Of a DNA stretch of 64,000 nt, positions 9,701 through 16,186 are shown piece after piece (positions within the stretch are counted from its first letter, which is position 1; every line of letters begins with the position of its first letter). The DNA lies in the NCBI GenBank assembly GCA_002353525.1, contig DEJV01000005.1:1-64000 (forward strand), written 5' to 3'. This DNA comes from Prevotella sp. UBA2739. GTDB lineage: Bacteria > Bacteroidota > Bacteroidia > Bacteroidales > Bacteroidaceae. A program made the translations under genes and the position numbers. Below the pieces are notes generated by a model that had not been told where the DNA came from, made no database searches, and saw only the letters and a list, made by a program, of their open reading frames with translations.

Positions 9701-9962
9701 CACATTCATTGATCCTAAAGGTATTCGTAACCTAAAAGGACTGCAAGACCCCAAGATCCAGCTTTACAAAACGCTGAAGGAAGAAGTGGAACCAACGCTT
9801 CATGATGCAGACATCACTCTCGATAGTTATATTCTCTCGAACACAGCATATCAAGACGTGAATTTCTGGGGAACGCGCCCTGAATTTGCAGAGAACCATG
9901 TATTATTTGATGAAGATGATAAATATATTAGCACTTTGTTTAATCGCATCGTATTGCATTAG
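6744..9962 (+). CDS. DEAD-like helicase/nuclease, type III Res-like
   Basis: A protein of 1072 residues with a superfamily 2 helicase core: Walker A ATGSGKT (161-167), DEGH (264-267, a DEAD-box variant) and a motif VI-like GRGVRLKG near 591. Near the C-terminus, PD (972-973) is followed by DPK (990-992), which reads as a PD-(D/E)xK nuclease site and fits the restriction subunit of type III-like systems. It presumably pairs with the upstream methyltransferase, tracks on DNA and cuts unmodified DNA. Start and stop are clear; the gene begins 3 nt after the Mod stop. The extra SNF2 helicase makes the set differ from a classical two-gene type III system. Confidence 0.82.
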   Translation: MPRGRRQTTRPARLQEALVLHKYILHLLGCKDLEALSQDLKDPALEGVDDEGTSHIFYALKMHMYDYEIKEEKLYEYDRNIVKHTKEINERREEKITWKYYQYLALLFTEIYLDRFFSDKQRLLDDINTFLVHDFNQRTETWHDMPMFTEDDLNKVAFWAATGSGKTLMMHVNIKQYLYYAEKHNAKKLNRIMILTPNEGLSKQHIDELHKSNFDAQLFAKQGRGGFFEGQTIDVIDINKLAEQDGDKTVAVDSFEGNNLVLVDEGHKGSGGEVWKGYRNKLTQEGFSFEYSATFGQAIAAQTGANRKSLLEEYGKATLFDYSYRYFYNDGYGKDYRIMNMATVENEELLNMYLTAYLLCLYEQTLAFDGDTNIKNKFLIARPLGIFVGSSVNAVRTEGGRKVSDVVKILLFLQDFINKPSEFSSYIKRLLNPNDGIKNPRGYSLFANNFLLTKQGLKLGEEDAFAAQTYHKIIERLFHSSVPNAHLHIDKQKGGDGEIGLRVGNAPYFGVINVGDSDTLIKLCESNDLNCETHEFGNKSLFSHINDEDSTINILIGSKKFSEGWSSWRVSAMGLMNVGRSEGSEIIQLFGRGVRLKGYKYSLKRSTALDSSYNPGNLPKGLREIETLNIFGVRADYMDTFRKYLEDEGLPANEEAYTPVSIPTVNLLGETKLKVVRLKEGYDFKKTVVVHPEDCMDKVCVKVDWLPKVDALWSKKAGVEEGAVKPKGKLRSNHLALLNWNKIFFAIEQMKNERSWWNMELSMETLQRLMQSSDWYELFIQEDDLKPKDFGSDVSRWEEIAIALLRAYIDRAYKMSKGKWESKYMETVYLSPNDPNFFEEYTVEVRNDKQEWIDKLHELREQVLSGNLERDFSISGPWITSLRFDQHLFYPLLCLQDRDDHGKKQLVDENTNEPLIKISPVALNPGEKRFVSDVRKFFDDNRNGMLAGKDIYLLRNESRKGIGFFEASGFYPDFILWVNDGEHQHVTFIDPKGIRNLKGLQDPKIQLYKTLKEEVEPTLHDADITLDSYILSNTAYQDVNFWGTRPEFAENHVLFDEDDKYISTLFNRIVLH

Positions 9963-10194
9963 AACTCAACAAGCCCCCAGCTGATTCTAGCTTCTATAAT
10001 CTGCGGGGGCTGTTCTCAAAACACATCAGCTCAGCCGGCATTTACAAAAAAGTGAGAAGTTCAAATGACAAGTAGGAGGTCGCGTGTTTGAATTGTCTTT
10101 ATATCAAAAAAAATCACATGTTACATAAATAGGATAAAAAAATAAGGATTTCATTACTCCCACGACTGATGGTCGTTATTTTCTTCTCAGATTC
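9963..10194. other. intergenic, hairpin after the defence operon
   Basis: AGCCCCC (9972-9978) pairs with GGGGGCT (10005-10011) just after the nuclease stop codon; no clear T-tract follows. It may end the operon transcript. The remaining sequence is AT-rich with no gene seen. Confidence 0.4.
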
Positions 10195-10226
10195 TTTGCC
10201 GCAACAGAAAAATTTCTTTACCTTTG
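10195..10226 (+). promoter_or_regulatory. promoter of outer-membrane barrel gene
   Basis: TTTG at 10195-10198 and TACCTTTG at 10219-10226, 20 nt apart, precede the ATG at 10261. Confidence 0.7.
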
Positions 10227-10260
10227 CTGCCACTTACAAACCAATAAAAAAGAAAAACGA

Positions 10261-11037
10261 ATGAAAAAAGGATTTATCATGGCCGCTCTCATGCTAATGG
10301 CATTAGCAGCCAACGCACAAAAGAAATGGACTGTTACACCGCAAGTGGGCATCAACCTCTCTGACCTGCAGGGCAGCGACGCGCCCGACTGCATGAAAAC
10401 CACAGTAGGATTCATCGGCGGTGCCGAGGTGGAATATCGTCCTACATCGTTGTTCGGTGTGTCCATCGGTGCATTTTATTCAGTGAAGGGATGCAAGACG
10501 GACGAGACGATGACCTTCCGTTTCGGTATGACGAAAAGCGACGGAACAAAAATAGAAACGCTGAGCACAAACGAACACGTCAACAAATATGAACTTCGCT
10601 ACCTGAGCTTCCCGCTGATGATGAACTTTCACGTTTGGAAGGGACTGACGGTGAAGGGCGGTATTCAATATAGTAACATAATGGCAGCCAGAATAAAGGG
10701 GAAGACATGGGGGTTCATCGGCGATCAACCTGAGATAGGTATCAGCGGAGGACTGTCTCACCCCGAACAGGTCGGTATGTATCAGGGCGTTGGGGCTCCC
10801 GAGCCAACATCGGAGGACATGGTGAATCCGCAACGTATCGATAAAGACATCAACACTGGCGTGAAGGGCAGCTTCCACAAAATGGAATGGGCCATTCCCC
10901 TGGGCGTGTCGTATGAATATAAGAATGTGGTACTGGATGTGCGCTATATGATCGGGCTGAGCAAGGTACCTCGCCACAGCCGTGAGGACCGTGTTCACAA
11001 CAGCTGCACCAGCATTACCCTGGGAGTCAGACTATAA
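10261..11037 (+). CDS. outer-membrane beta-barrel protein (porin family)
   Basis: A protein of 258 residues with a clear Sec signal peptide (cleavage after ANA near residue 19). Alternating hydrophobic strands rich in G, Y and aromatic residues follow, and it ends in VRL as expected for an outer-membrane barrel. It resembles the small PorT/OMP_b-brl_2 type barrels common in Bacteroidetes; the ligand is unknown. A good promoter lies upstream. Its stop codon TAA is the first unit of a tandem ATAATTG-type repeat, a pattern seen at many genes here. Confidence 0.75.
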   Translation: MKKGFIMAALMLMALAANAQKKWTVTPQVGINLSDLQGSDAPDCMKTTVGFIGGAEVEYRPTSLFGVSIGAFYSVKGCKTDETMTFRFGMTKSDGTKIETLSTNEHVNKYELRYLSFPLMMNFHVWKGLTVKGGIQYSNIMAARIKGKTWGFIGDQPEIGISGGLSHPEQVGMYQGVGAPEPTSEDMVNPQRIDKDINTGVKGSFHKMEWAIPLGVSYEYKNVVLDVRYMIGLSKVPRHSREDRVHNSCTSITLGVRL

Positions 11038-11240
11038 TTGATAATTGACAATTGATAATTGATAATTAGCCTGACGGACCATAGCGAATTGAGGATTGAG
11101 AATTTTTCAACCACGAATTGTTCGAATTGTACGAATGTTCTTTGGTTCTAAATCATAGCGCGAAGCACCTTCGGTGCCACGAATTGTTCGAACTTTGGCG
11201 AATTTTCAATCCTCCATCCTCAATTCTCAATCCTCAATCC
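11035..11240. repeat. low-complexity intergenic repeats
   Basis: The block begins with TAATTGATAATTGACAATTG-type tandem repeats overlapping the upstream stop codon, continues with ACGAATTGTTCGAA motifs, and ends with TCAATCCTCAATCCTCAAT repeats that reach the VanX-like gene's stop. The two genes converge on it. No gene seen. Confidence 0.7.
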
Positions 11241-11993
11241 TCAATTTTTAACCGGGAAAGTGAAGTAGGTGTCGGGGAAGGGCTCGTTGCGCAGCGTGAA
11301 GTGCCACCACTCCTCGTCGAGGGGCTTGAAGCCGTGGCGCATCATGGCTTGTCGGAGCGTCATGCGGTTGGCAAACTGCTCGGCGGTGATGCCCTCTGTG
11401 GGCACATACTGTTGGGTGTCGGGATTGCCACCAAAGTCGGGATGCGACTGCTGCCCGAAGAAGTCGAACGTGCCGCCCATGTCGAGTTCCTTCTCCGTTG
11501 TCATGTCGAAGAGCGTCAGGTCGACAGTCGAACCGCGCGTATGGCCGCTTTTCTCAGCGATATAGCCTTGTGGAAAGAGCACATGCTTGTCGAGCTCGGG
11601 ATAGAAGTAAGGCTTCATCAGCGTATCGTTCACATCCTCGGCCCAGCGCACGAAGTGGTCTACAGCCTTCTGCGGACGGTAGGCATCATAAATCTTCAGG
11701 CGATAGCCCATCCGCTTCACGTCGTCGCTCACCGCACGCAGACTGTCGGCAGCCTCGCGCGTAAGCAGGGCCGTGGGTTGCTCATAACCGTCGATGCGCG
11801 AGCCCACAAAGTTGTAGGTGCCGAAATACCTGATTTCCAGAATCGCATCGGGCACCACATCGGTAATCACCACAAAGTGCTCCCTGCCATCGCCAGTAGC
11901 CACTTGCAGACGACTACCCTGGCAGCGGTCAATGGCAATAGCTGCTGCTAATGCCGCCACCGCCACAAGGATCCAAAACAATACTTTCCTCAT
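11241..11993 (-). CDS. D-alanyl-D-alanine dipeptidase, VanX/DdpX-like (M15D)
   Basis: A protein of 250 residues with an N-terminal hydrophobic anchor or signal (residues 4-21). Zinc and catalytic residues of the M15D family are visible: H151 and D158 in SGHTRGSTVDL, E228 and H231 in EEWWHF, and R106 in YRPQ. The enzyme splits D-Ala-D-Ala in the periplasm. Without vanH or vanA genes nearby, a role in peptidoglycan precursor recycling or nutrient use is more likely than vancomycin resistance. Gene-sense AATTGAGG repeats contain its stop codon. It could form a unit with the lipoprotein gene upstream (12036-12914), though repeats separate them. Confidence 0.85.
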   Translation of the reverse strand: MRKVLFWILVAVAALAAAIAIDRCQGSRLQVATGDGREHFVVITDVVPDAILEIRYFGTYNFVGSRIDGYEQPTALLTREAADSLRAVSDDVKRMGYRLKIYDAYRPQKAVDHFVRWAEDVNDTLMKPYFYPELDKHVLFPQGYIAEKSGHTRGSTVDLTLFDMTTEKELDMGGTFDFFGQQSHPDFGGNPDTQQYVPTEGITAEQFANRMTLRQAMMRHGFKPLDEEWWHFTLRNEPFPDTYFTFPVKN

Positions 11994-12011
11994 GATGTCT
12001 TCATTTTCTAA

Positions 12012-12045
12012 TGATCAATTATCAATTGTCAATTATCAATTGATA
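12012..12045. repeat. ATTGATAATTG tandem repeat across a stop codon
   Basis: Tandem units of CAATTATCAATT on the plus strand (gene sense ATTGATAATTGACAATTG). The block contains the stop codon and the last residues of the minus-strand lipoprotein gene that ends at 12036. Confidence 0.75.
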
Positions 12046-12914
12046 AGTTGCTTGCCGGTGTTGTTCATCATGGCTTTCGCTTTGTTGTAGGGGATGACGA
12101 ACGAGGGCATGCCGGCAGCATAAGGAGCAATCTCGTATTGCTGGTAGGTGACGATGATGCCATCTTTGCCGAAGATGGGTGGTGTGACAGGCATGGGCAG
12201 CAGATAGGTCTCAGTGAGGGTGAGGTTGGACGCCAGTTCTTCGTCGGTCTTCACCTCGAAATACTCTTTCAGTCCGTCACGAAGTACGGTCTGCATCTTT
12301 CCACTGCTGAACAAATCCCAGCCGACGCGACGACCGTCGCTCTTGCGGAACGTCATGCCCGATCCTACAGCTCCACCATGAGCTCCGCCACCATTCTCGT
12401 AACTATTGAAGAGGTAGGTGACTACGCGCTCGGTCTCATAGTCTTTAGTAATCTTGGTGCTTGAGGCCAGTTCGGGAATCTCGGGCATACCGTCTTGCTT
12501 CATCTCGTTGTACATGGCCTGGAACTCCTTCACCTTCAGATCGAAATAGTAGTCGGCCATCTTGTCACCGTCGGCGAGGTCGCCACTGTAGGAACCTTGT
12601 TTCGTGTCCTCCTCACCTCCGCCGTAGGTAGAGCCAAGCGACTCGCTGATGTACTCGCGGATAGCGTTGACAAGCGTGGCGTTACCACCTTCGGGGAAAT
12701 CGATGGTCAGGTCAAACTCGCCTGCATCATTCTTCAGGCTTTTGGCAATCTTCTTGGTAGTAAGCTTATCGGTCTGAGACTTTTCTGTAGGTGCAACAAC
12801 AGTTGTTGAGTCGGCATCTGCCGAAGAGACGGTTGCTGCTTGCTTTTTGTTGCAACTGGTCAGGATAAGTGCTGCCAGAGCAAACATTGTCATGAGAAAT
12901 CTGTAGTTCTTCAT
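12036..12914 (-). CDS. lipoprotein with DUF3298/RsiV-like domain
   Basis: A protein of 292 residues. The signal peptide ends in a lipobox (ILTSC, Cys near 21), so it is a lipidated envelope protein. The mature part has the pattern of DUF4163/DUF3298 (RsiV-like) proteins: an N-terminal half with paired strands, then a conserved section with THIS-type residues (YENGGGAHGG, near 174-183) and a C-terminal PYAAG segment, as in bacterial lipoproteins related to lysozyme-binding anti-sigma factors. Function is unknown. A TACTTTTG -7 box lies at 12985-12992. The last residues LIN and the stop arise from the repeat block at 12012-12045. Confidence 0.72.
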   Translation of the reverse strand: MKNYRFLMTMFALAALILTSCNKKQAATVSSADADSTTVVAPTEKSQTDKLTTKKIAKSLKNDAGEFDLTIDFPEGGNATLVNAIREYISESLGSTYGGGEEDTKQGSYSGDLADGDKMADYYFDLKVKEFQAMYNEMKQDGMPEIPELASSTKITKDYETERVVTYLFNSYENGGGAHGGAVGSGMTFRKSDGRRVGWDLFSSGKMQTVLRDGLKEYFEVKTDEELASNLTLTETYLLPMPVTPPIFGKDGIIVTYQQYEIAPYAAGMPSFVIPYNKAKAMMNNTGKQLIN

Positions 12915-12984
12915 TTTGTTCTATTTTTAATTCATCAAAAAGAGAGAGATTCGACGAGTCACTCCCTCCATTTTCCACTGTTTG

Positions 12985-12992
12985 CAAAAGTA
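12985..12992 (-). promoter_or_regulatory. -7 box for the DUF3298 lipoprotein
   Basis: Plus-strand CAAAAGTA reads TACTTTTG on the minus strand, about 70 bp upstream of the start codon. No strong -33 box. Confidence 0.5.
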
Positions 12993-13106
12993 TACATTAT
13001 TCTTTATCCAGCCAAATTATCAGGAAGGAAAATGAGAAATAGAACCGATACCTGAGCCACTCTGGCGATGTTCCCGATATTACAATTATTATTAAAAAAC
13101 ATCCAA

Positions 13107-13136
13107 TTTGATTCCATTTTATTTTTTCTATATTTG
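13107..13136 (+). promoter_or_regulatory. orphan plus-strand promoter
   Basis: TTTG at 13107-13110 and TATATTTG at 13129-13136, 18 nt apart, are a close consensus match. The only start downstream (ATG at 13152) gives a 12-codon frame ending in TAA before the repeat at 13210, so it probably drove a gene that has been lost, or a short RNA. Confidence 0.5.
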
Positions 13137-13209
13137 CAAAAGTATCAATAAATGAATAACTTAATAACTAATCATATGGATATTTTTTAAAGATTCTATT
13201 GTTATTATA

Positions 13210-13266
13210 ACGTGAGTTCGACGAATTCAGAATAATGCAAGTTGTGTGTCAGAAAATAGGAGGAAC
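13210..13266 (+). repeat. 56-bp direct repeat, copy 1
   Basis: It starts ACGTGAGTTCGACGAATTCA and is about 90% identical to 14854-14909, in the same orientation. The two copies bracket the CPBP protease gene and relic DNA. Confidence 0.8.
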
Positions 13267-13294
13267 AACCGTTTTTTAATGCGGCACGACTTTC

Positions 13295-14110
13295 CTATGC
13301 CTTCTGCAAAGTTTTCTTTTTTATGTTCACCAACGAAGCAATCATAAACACGATGCAGAACAATGTAATGATTATAACGCGAGTCTGAAACAAAATGTCA
13401 AGACTGGTGCTGTCGTCAGGCCTCAGCCAGTCAGCAAGACATGAAGCTGTATTGTTGACCATATGCATTAAGAAACATGCCACGACATTACGGCTCCGAT
13501 AGTACACCCAACCATACAACAAACCATTGAGAAAGGCTATGACTATCAGACTGGGATAAAAGTGCAGCACACCAAAAAGCAACGATGACAACACTATTGC
13601 GAGAGCTGCGTTGGGCTTCCAACGGAGAAGATATTCCTCGACACCACCACGCATAACCAGTTCTTCGGCAAACGGCGCCAGCAAGCATATACCGACAATC
13701 GAAGCTACGCTTAGCGCACTATCAGAAGTGGCAGTGGCATAGTCGCCGAAATCAAGGATAGCAACGAAAAGGTTAATCGGAAGTATAGCCGAAAGTTCCA
13801 ATATCAATATCCATAAAAACAACCCTTTGTCAAAAGATGCCATAGCCGTCCTACAGCAAGATTTGTTGATATTGGTATATCCCTTTTTAATGAATAGTAA
13901 TATTATGAGCAGGTTTCCCAATATAAGAATGGCGTCGTCAAGGACACTGTTTTTTAAAATTAGCTCAAAAGAAACACTCCTTCCGAATAAATAATTTTCC
14001 GACAAAAAAGAAATCAGATACACGCCAAGAGGGGTAGCTATTAGAACTATTGAAACATAAAATAGGTAAAATTTTATGACGTTCAGCAAATTGGAGTTTC
14101 GACTTTTCAT
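13295..14110 (-). CDS. CPBP-family intramembrane metalloprotease
   Basis: A protein of 271 residues with about seven hydrophobic segments. The CPBP (Abi) signature is complete: E149-E150 with R154 in EELVMRG, H183 in LFGVLHF, and H216 with N219-N220 in HMVNN, the glutamate and histidine residues of the intramembrane active site. Family members cleave membrane-bound substrates, and in Gram-positive bacteria some confer self-immunity to bacteriocins; the substrate here is unknown. The gene stands alone in AT-rich DNA between two 56-bp direct repeats, which suggests acquisition or local rearrangement. Confidence 0.85.
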   Translation of the reverse strand: MKSRNSNLLNVIKFYLFYVSIVLIATPLGVYLISFLSENYLFGRSVSFELILKNSVLDDAILILGNLLIILLFIKKGYTNINKSCCRTAMASFDKGLFLWILILELSAILPINLFVAILDFGDYATATSDSALSVASIVGICLLAPFAEELVMRGGVEEYLLRWKPNAALAIVLSSLLFGVLHFYPSLIVIAFLNGLLYGWVYYRSRNVVACFLMHMVNNTASCLADWLRPDDSTSLDILFQTRVIIITLFCIVFMIASLVNIKKKTLQKA

Positions 14111-14323
14111 TTTTTGATCTATTTTTCGGTTTAAATATAATCAAACACAATAATACATATTTTACATTACACCACCAACTAATATTGTATATGTTAAATA
14201 ATATTATAAATAATTATACGTTTGACCAAGACTTTTGAAACATCTAAAAATAGGAAAGGACTAATCATCATAAAAACACAATCTTGTCACAAGCCAGCAA
14301 TATGTAATTATCACTCCGTGAAG

Positions 14324-14422
14324 TCATCCCAACCAGTCGGTGAAGATAAGTATGCAGTCGTGCACCGTCTCAAAGAATTTCTCTATTCGTTGTTTCACGC
14401 TCTTCCAATAAATTCCATTCAT
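14324..14422 (-). pseudogene. possible short gene remnant
   Basis: A 32-codon minus-strand frame containing YWKSVKQRIEKFFETVHDC looks like real protein rather than random translation, and a one-base shift would extend it to end in WDDFTE. It could be the tail of a decayed mobile-element gene. Not recognised with certainty. Confidence 0.2.
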
Positions 14423-14730
14423 AAACCTCTAATTAGTAATAAAATTGAATTTATAGCAAAAGTACTGATTTTATCTCTATTTTTTGTCGAAATGTTTGAT
14501 TTTTAACAAAAGACAAACATTTTTATAAAAGTGGTACTCTTTATAACTATTCAGACTAATATTTAATATTCAAACGCAGACTTCTAAAGTTTGCTAGATC
14601 CATAATACTCCAATAGGATCGAATATCAAAAAAACTGAGGTCACCGGGACGGTTTGATTTCATTAATTTTTTCGATTTGCGACTTTGTGACATTTTCCCA
14701 TTTCTACGCTGGCAGGGGTGAAAAACATGC

Positions 14731-14853
14731 CTTTTTTGGCGCAACCACACCTTCTATCGGCGTAACCATGTTTTCTATTGGCGCAAACTTAGCTTCTACA
14801 AACGAAAACATAGCGTCTACAAACGAAAACATAGCTTCTACGGGCGTAAACAT
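14731..14853. repeat. 21-bp degenerate tandem repeats (about six units)
   Basis: Units such as CTTCTACAAACGAAAACATAG repeat every 21 bp and end at the second copy of the 56-bp repeat. Translated on the plus strand they give a seven-residue periodic peptide (ASTNENI, ASTGVNI). No gene is evident. Confidence 0.75.
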
Positions 14854-14909
14854 ACGTGAGTTCGACGAATTCAGAATCATGCAAACTGTGTGTCAGAAAA
14901 TCGGAGGGA
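14854..14909 (+). repeat. 56-bp direct repeat, copy 2
   Basis: Second copy of the element at 13210-13266. It is followed by an imperfect hairpin (GGCCTctCCTGC with GCAGGaaGGCC, about 14938-14984). Confidence 0.8.
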
Positions 14910-15112
14910 CAGGTCCCTTCGATTTACATGACAGAAGGCCTCTCCTGCTCAGTCGGAATCTCTCTGCGACTGCAGGAAGGCCCTCTACCGTTAGTTCCCT
15001 TTTTTTCTGGAAAAAATTGGAAGTATAATAATAAAAGTATAGTTCACAAGTTGGACAAACTGGAGCCCAAATGGGTGTGAACTGAGTCCCCCTGTTACAT
15101 GATTTTGGTTTT

Positions 15113-15694
15113 TTATCTTTTTTCTGTGTACTCAAACTTTATAATGCCGTTTACATTATATGGTCGAGGAAGAGGCCTTGCGCCAGACTCTATGCTTGAG
15201 GTCTCGGTGAATCTAAGGTTGTTGAATTGCAGGGCGAGGGTTAGATTTTTTCCTTCGCCCTTTTTGTCGATAACCTGTATTTTCCCACTTGTAGCAACAA
15301 ATGTGTTCCTATCATACCCTATGTTCATCGGGTAGAATAATTCTGCCATGAAATCGTCAGAATCCAAGATGTCACCTTCCTTGATGTCTTCGAGGAAGAA
15401 ATTGTTCCTGTTCTCTAATTTGTTGTTGTATTTGTAGTGGATGTATAAACTAGTAAGTCCAGGGGCGTCATTAATAAGACAATAGAAGGATGGGGATTTA
15501 TAGTTTGACGTTAACCCATCTGTCCAGCATACCGCTTCCGACACGGGATAAGTTGTATTCTTATCTATGTTACTCAAAATCAGTTCAATGTCTTCTTTCG
15601 AATTGTCCATGTTATCGTCGCTACTCGAGCAGCTGCTCATGCCGATAGCCATCATCAGCACACCGCCCATCAGAAATAAGAAAATCTTTTTCAT
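15113..15694 (-). CDS. hypothetical lipoprotein
   Basis: A protein of 193 residues. The N-terminus is a lipoprotein signal ending in GMSSC (Cys near 22), followed by a Ser/Asp-rich linker (SSSDDNMDNSKED) typical of surface-exposed Bacteroidetes lipoproteins. The mature part is predicted mostly beta by its alternating pattern; I recognise no domain. It stands alone, with a 22-bp repeat array 140-245 bp upstream of its start. Function unknown. Confidence 0.75.
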   Translation of the reverse strand: MKKIFLFLMGGVLMMAIGMSSCSSSDDNMDNSKEDIELILSNIDKNTTYPVSEAVCWTDGLTSNYKSPSFYCLINDAPGLTSLYIHYKYNNKLENRNNFFLEDIKEGDILDSDDFMAELFYPMNIGYDRNTFVATSGKIQVIDKKGEGKNLTLALQFNNLRFTETSSIESGARPLPRPYNVNGIIKFEYTEKR

Positions 15695-15834
15695 ATGCCT
15701 ACATATTATCTTTTTAAATTATAACACGATTCTTTGAAAAATCTTGCATGCGAGTCCGTGTTTTTAACATTTTTTTGTGTGTCAAAAATCACAGCAGAGA
15801 TCATGGGTACAGGTTTGATTTCCATGGAAATTGC

Positions 15835-15939
15835 AATTAATGCCTGATTATGCTCGAATTGATGCCTAGTTACGTTCTAATTAATGCCTGATTAGACCTT
15901 AATTGATTAACTAGTTAGAGGGTAATCAGGCATCGATTA
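15835..15939. repeat. four 22-bp tandem repeats plus an inverted copy
   Basis: Units begin at 15835, 15857, 15879 and 15901, exactly 22 bp apart, with consensus AATTRATGCCTGATTA followed by a variable 6 bp. TAATCAGGCATCGATTA at 15923-15939 is the same core inverted. The array lies upstream of the minus-strand lipoprotein and downstream of fumarase. Confidence 0.85.
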
Positions 15940-16129
15940 CAAAAGTGCGTGTGAAGGCATCGTGACGGCAGAAAGACTAGTGTCACCAAGCATAAGCCAT
16001 TATCCGTCAGGCGATAGCAAGGTTTAGTGACGAATGAGGGCAGCAGAGCTGCAGGTTTCAAGTTAACGTGAAAATTGCCATTAGAAATGACTCAAATACC
16101 AATTGGCTGGTATCTTATATTCATAAACG

Positions 16130-16159
16130 AAGGTCTGGATGTTTTGACACCCAGACCTT
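16130..16159 (-). terminator. hairpin downstream of fumarase
   Basis: AAGGTCTGG (16130-16138) pairs perfectly with CCAGACCTT (16151-16159) about 30 bp after the fumarase stop codon. The T-rich tail is weak. Confidence 0.5.
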
Positions 16160-16186
16160 AATTGTATACCTAATAATAAGCAGAGA

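Noticed and set aside
761..9962. DISARM or BREX assignment of the defence genes
   Set aside because: Hallmark partners (DrmA/DrmB, or PglZ/BrxC) are not present.
14654..15028. A 124-codon plus-strand frame containing the ASTNENI peptides
   Set aside because: It runs through the 21-bp array and a hairpin, with no start signal or promoter; retained as a repeat finding only.
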